Source: Sphingomonas sp. (GTDB taxonomy: Bacteria > Pseudomonadota > Alphaproteobacteria > Sphingomonadales > Sphingomonadaceae). From it: a stretch of DNA of 44,262 nucleotides. Below the pieces are notes generated by a model, which was given only the letters and a program-made list of their open reading frames with translations, did no database searches and was not told the origin of the DNA. The DNA lies in the NCBI RefSeq assembly GCF_025353885.1, contig NZ_JANXNX010000042.1:1-44262 (forward strand), given 5' to 3'. Position numbers and translations under genes: made by a program. Positions 42,305 to 44,262 of the stretch are shown one piece after another (position 1 is the stretch's first letter; every line of letters begins with the position of its first letter).

Positions 42305-43687
42305 CTAGGCCAACGCTCTTGTGATCACACCGGCCATGGCGAGGAAGCCCGCCGGCACGAAGGCGCACAACAGTCGCGATCGACTGATGCCCTTCACGTC
42401 ATCGAGCAGCAGGGCGGTCGCGATGAGTGCAGCGAGTTCGGTCCACAGGTGATAGCGAAGCTCGGCCGCGACGCTGAACACCAGATAGCCCCCGCCATAA
42501 AATAATGAGGACAACGCGATCGGCGAGATAAGCCTCGCGTTCGGCAGGCCCCAACTGGCAATATACACACCAAGCGCGAGCCCCATGAACACGATCGGCC
42601 AGCCGAGTGGTGTGTGCGCCGTAGCCATTGCGAGCGCGTCCAACGCATGCATCGACGGGTTGGGTGTAACGTGAAATCCCCAAGGGTTCGGTGCTGCCTG
42701 GTTGGGCACAGGGCGCTCGATCTCGTCGGGGAGCGGCAGGAGTCGTGTGTTAATCGCGAAGTGGTGCAGCCGATGCTCGGCATAGGCGACCGGATGCGCG
42801 AGCACTGCGCGCGCCCAGAACGGGTAGGGTCGGACCTGCAGCGGATCGACGCTGTCGTTCCACGCGGTGAAGCCAAGCGGGCATTCGGGATCGACCCAGT
42901 CCGAATAGCTGTCCCACTTGTTCGGCTGATAACAGCGATGGTTGACGCGGACGGGAGTGGCCACGTCCAGATCCTCGGGAAAGACGCTGACGCCGGCGTG
43001 CTCGGTGATGCCGCCCAGGTCGAAGATGATGAGCGACAGTTCGACGCCGCTGGGCTTGGCGCCGATTAATCTATTGGCGACCGGCATCGCAGCCAACAGC
43101 GCTGCAGTGGCGATCAGGCTAGTACCAAGCAACCGGGGCCAACTGCTCCACCACCAGCGAGGCAGGAGCGCGATCGACAGCGGCAGGCAGGCGGTAAAAG
43201 CGTTGAAGCGCAGCGTTGCCGCAACGATCAGCATCGCACCTGCCAGAACGCGCGAAGGGACACCTCCGCCACAGGCGAGTAAGCCGCTGGCGACGAGCAA
43301 GGTCCCCGTCATCAGAGAATCCTTGAGGATCATACCCGTCAGCGCAAGGCCGAGCGGCCAAAGCCCGCAGGCGAGCAGTGCCCAGGCCAGCGCGCTGCGT
43401 CGTCGTTGCCACGCGGTACTCGCAAGCAACAACAGACCTCCCCAGTATAGCGCCAGCTGCATCAGCAGCATGGACGGTGGGCCGGACTGAATGCTAATTA
43501 GCTGGCGCCAAACCCACTGCATTGCCGGCGGGTGCCAGTCGTCTATATCGCCGCTCAGCGCCTCGCCGTACTGGCGTACCGGGTCCCAGGTCATCAAGCC
43601 GGGCCAATAGGCCGACGCAGTCAGCGTCGCGGCGGCGACCGCCGCAAACGAAAGCAGCAGATAGCCGCGTCTGATATCGTTCCGCAT
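42305..43687 (-). CDS. Polytopic membrane protein of unknown function (GT-C-like topology)
   Basis: A 460-aa protein with about ten hydrophobic segments, an early extracytoplasmic loop SAYWPGLMTWDPVRQYGEAL and WHPPAMQWVWRQL, and a long loop (about 225-335) rich in Pro, Asp and Trp. A first loop with acidic residues followed by many TMs recalls GT-C-type glycosyltransferases or O-antigen-related membrane proteins (DUF6020-like). No catalytic motif can be fixed by eye. Start 43687 begins MRNDIRRGYLLLSFA, a normal positively charged N-terminus before TM1; a longer frame to 43744 has a less likely N-terminus. No operon partner is visible. Confidence 0.7.
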   Translation of the reverse strand: MRNDIRRGYLLLSFAAVAAATLTASAYWPGLMTWDPVRQYGEALSGDIDDWHPPAMQWVWRQLISIQSGPPSMLLMQLALYWGGLLLLASTAWQRRRSALAWALLACGLWPLGLALTGMILKDSLMTGTLLVASGLLACGGGVPSRVLAGAMLIVAATLRFNAFTACLPLSIALLPRWWWSSWPRLLGTSLIATAALLAAMPVANRLIGAKPSGVELSLIIFDLGGITEHAGVSVFPEDLDVATPVRVNHRCYQPNKWDSYSDWVDPECPLGFTAWNDSVDPLQVRPYPFWARAVLAHPVAYAEHRLHHFAINTRLLPLPDEIERPVPNQAAPNPWGFHVTPNPSMHALDALAMATAHTPLGWPIVFMGLALGVYIASWGLPNARLISPIALSSLFYGGGYLVFSVAAELRYHLWTELAALIATALLLDDVKGISRSRLLCAFVPAGFLAMAGVITRALA

Positions 43688-44004
43688 GCTTGATTCTTGA
43701 CCTGTCACGCTGCGAGAAGTCTGGCAGTCAGAGATCGCGGTCAAGCACTCGTTAATTCTACTTGCACCCGCAACAGCGGAAATCGCTCAAAGTTATAAAT
43801 GAAAAGACTGCCGCTTTCTATACGCGGCCGAGAACACTGACCATCTGTAAGTGGGTCCTTACGACAAAGCGCTGTCGCCCATAACCGCTCATTTACCCCT
43901 AGCGGCTAACCGCCTCGCAAGCGGGAATCTATAGCGTATCAATGTCTACTCCCTTCCCGCCGCAGTCGCGCTTAGCGCTGATAGGGAGGCTCAGGGGAAA
44001 CAAT
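43688..44004. other. Gene-free interval between the membrane protein and small-peptide genes
   Basis: These 317 bp are lower in GC than the neighbours and have no supported ORF. They must hold the promoters of both divergent genes. A small palindrome GCGG-CTAA-CCGC lies near 43900. Nothing else was recognised. Confidence 0.4.
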
Positions 44005-44142
44005 ATGATTATTTCCTTACTTGCTATCGCTTTACTCCAACAAACCCCACAGCAAGAGGCTGAACCGAAGGCGCATGAGAATCAACTCAAGGAATGGATC
44101 AAAGACCATCAAGCCGAACTAATACCAAGACTCTCTGATTAG
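44005..44142 (+). CDS. Small exported peptide, C-terminus probably replaced by IS end
   Basis: A 45-aa frame from ATG 44005, preceded by AGGGGAAAC, a good Shine-Dalgarno site. The N-terminus MIISLLAIALLQQTPQQ is a short signal or anchor, followed by a charged helix with KEWIKDHQAE. The last seven residues (LIPRLSD) are encoded from position 44120 on, where the IS630 terminus appears to begin, so the original gene was probably longer or ended differently. No family is recognised. Confidence 0.4.
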   Translation: MIISLLAIALLQQTPQQEAEPKAHENQLKEWIKDHQAELIPRLSD

Positions 44143-44262
44143 AACCGATGCGCCCAAGTTGGGAGCCCGAGGGACATGATTCGCCATGGTTGGTCGGTGA
44201 GGCGGTTCCAGGCGAAGCAGCAGTGATCGAGAATATCGTCGTAGGATTTGAAGACGCGGTTT
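44120..44262 (-). mobile_element. IS630-type insertion sequence, one end only
   Basis: The transposase fragment reaches the window edge, and its stop lies about 20 bp from a TA dinucleotide at 44120-44121 followed by ATACCAAGACTCTCTG. IS630-family elements insert at TA, and their termini often begin with a similar AATACCAA-like sequence close to the transposase stop. The other end and the inverted repeat are outside the window, so the exact boundary is inferred. Confidence 0.5.
44139..44262 (-). CDS. IS630-family transposase, C-terminal part only (runs off window)
   Basis: The minus strand encodes NRVFKSYDDILDHCCFAWNR, then LTDQPWRIMSLGLPTWAHRF and a stop. This is the characteristic C-terminal end of alphaproteobacterial IS630 transposases, downstream of the DDE catalytic domain, which is outside the window. 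Whether the element is intact cannot be judged. Confidence 0.85.
   Translation of the reverse strand, partial: NRVFKSYDDILDHCCFAWNRLTDQPWRIMSLGLPTWAHRF

Noticed and set aside
1-44262. CRISPR arrays, tRNA or rRNA genes
   Set aside because: No regularly spaced repeats and no T-loop-like GTTCGAATCC segments with matching acceptor stems were found on reading.

Overview
The window comes from a GC-rich alphaproteobacterium, most likely a sphingomonad (Sphingomonas/Novosphingobium-like). Support comes from an RNase E with an acidic insert in its S1 region and a C-terminal Gly-Trp-Trp motif, a class Ia ribonucleotide reductase under tandem NrdR-type boxes, two large TonB-dependent receptors, a FecI/FecR pair, and HWE and LOV-type histidine kinases. 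No rRNA, tRNA, phage genes or CRISPR array were seen. One IS630-type transposase fragment runs off the right edge.

Left part (1-13900), core metabolism and housekeeping: nrdB (partial) and nrdA lie on the minus strand with a small DUF2171 gene in the opposite orientation between them. A class I fumarase and an MBL-fold hydrolase follow on the plus strand. Then come a periplasmic amidase and a secreted glycosidase-like protein (minus), rne with a long leader and its own terminator hairpin, and an M48 metalloprotease translationally coupled to a DsbA-like thiol oxidoreductase. A TIGR03032-type protein gene begins directly on the terminator of the large autotransporter gene (13939-17079) upstream of it.

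Central part (17500-33773), an envelope transport and signalling block: on the minus strand, a YncE-like beta-propeller, a TonB-dependent receptor and a purple-acid-phosphatase-like enzyme. Divergent from these, a response regulator and histidine kinase are followed by a lipoprotein outer-membrane factor, membrane-fusion lipoprotein and RND pump whose reading frames overlap. Only 15 bp later comes a complete cell-surface-signalling set: ECF sigma factor, FecR anti-sigma factor, and TonB receptor with an STN signalling domain. The arrangement suggests that sensing, outer-membrane uptake, phosphoester hydrolysis and efflux are controlled together. The ligand cannot be read from the sequence. A CATTGG-N6-CCAATG inverted repeat before the efflux genes, part of which recurs upstream of the two-component genes, is a candidate operator.

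Right part (33774-44262), accessory and regulatory genes: a divergent HxlR regulator/SDR pair; a HWE kinase upstream of a LOV-domain hybrid kinase (predicted blue-light input); a gene-poor stretch with a possible small RNA; DUF2147, DUF72, ferritin-like (PF12902-type) and DUF3253 proteins; a polytopic membrane protein of unknown function; and a small secreted-peptide ORF whose last residues appear to be supplied by the end of the IS630 element.
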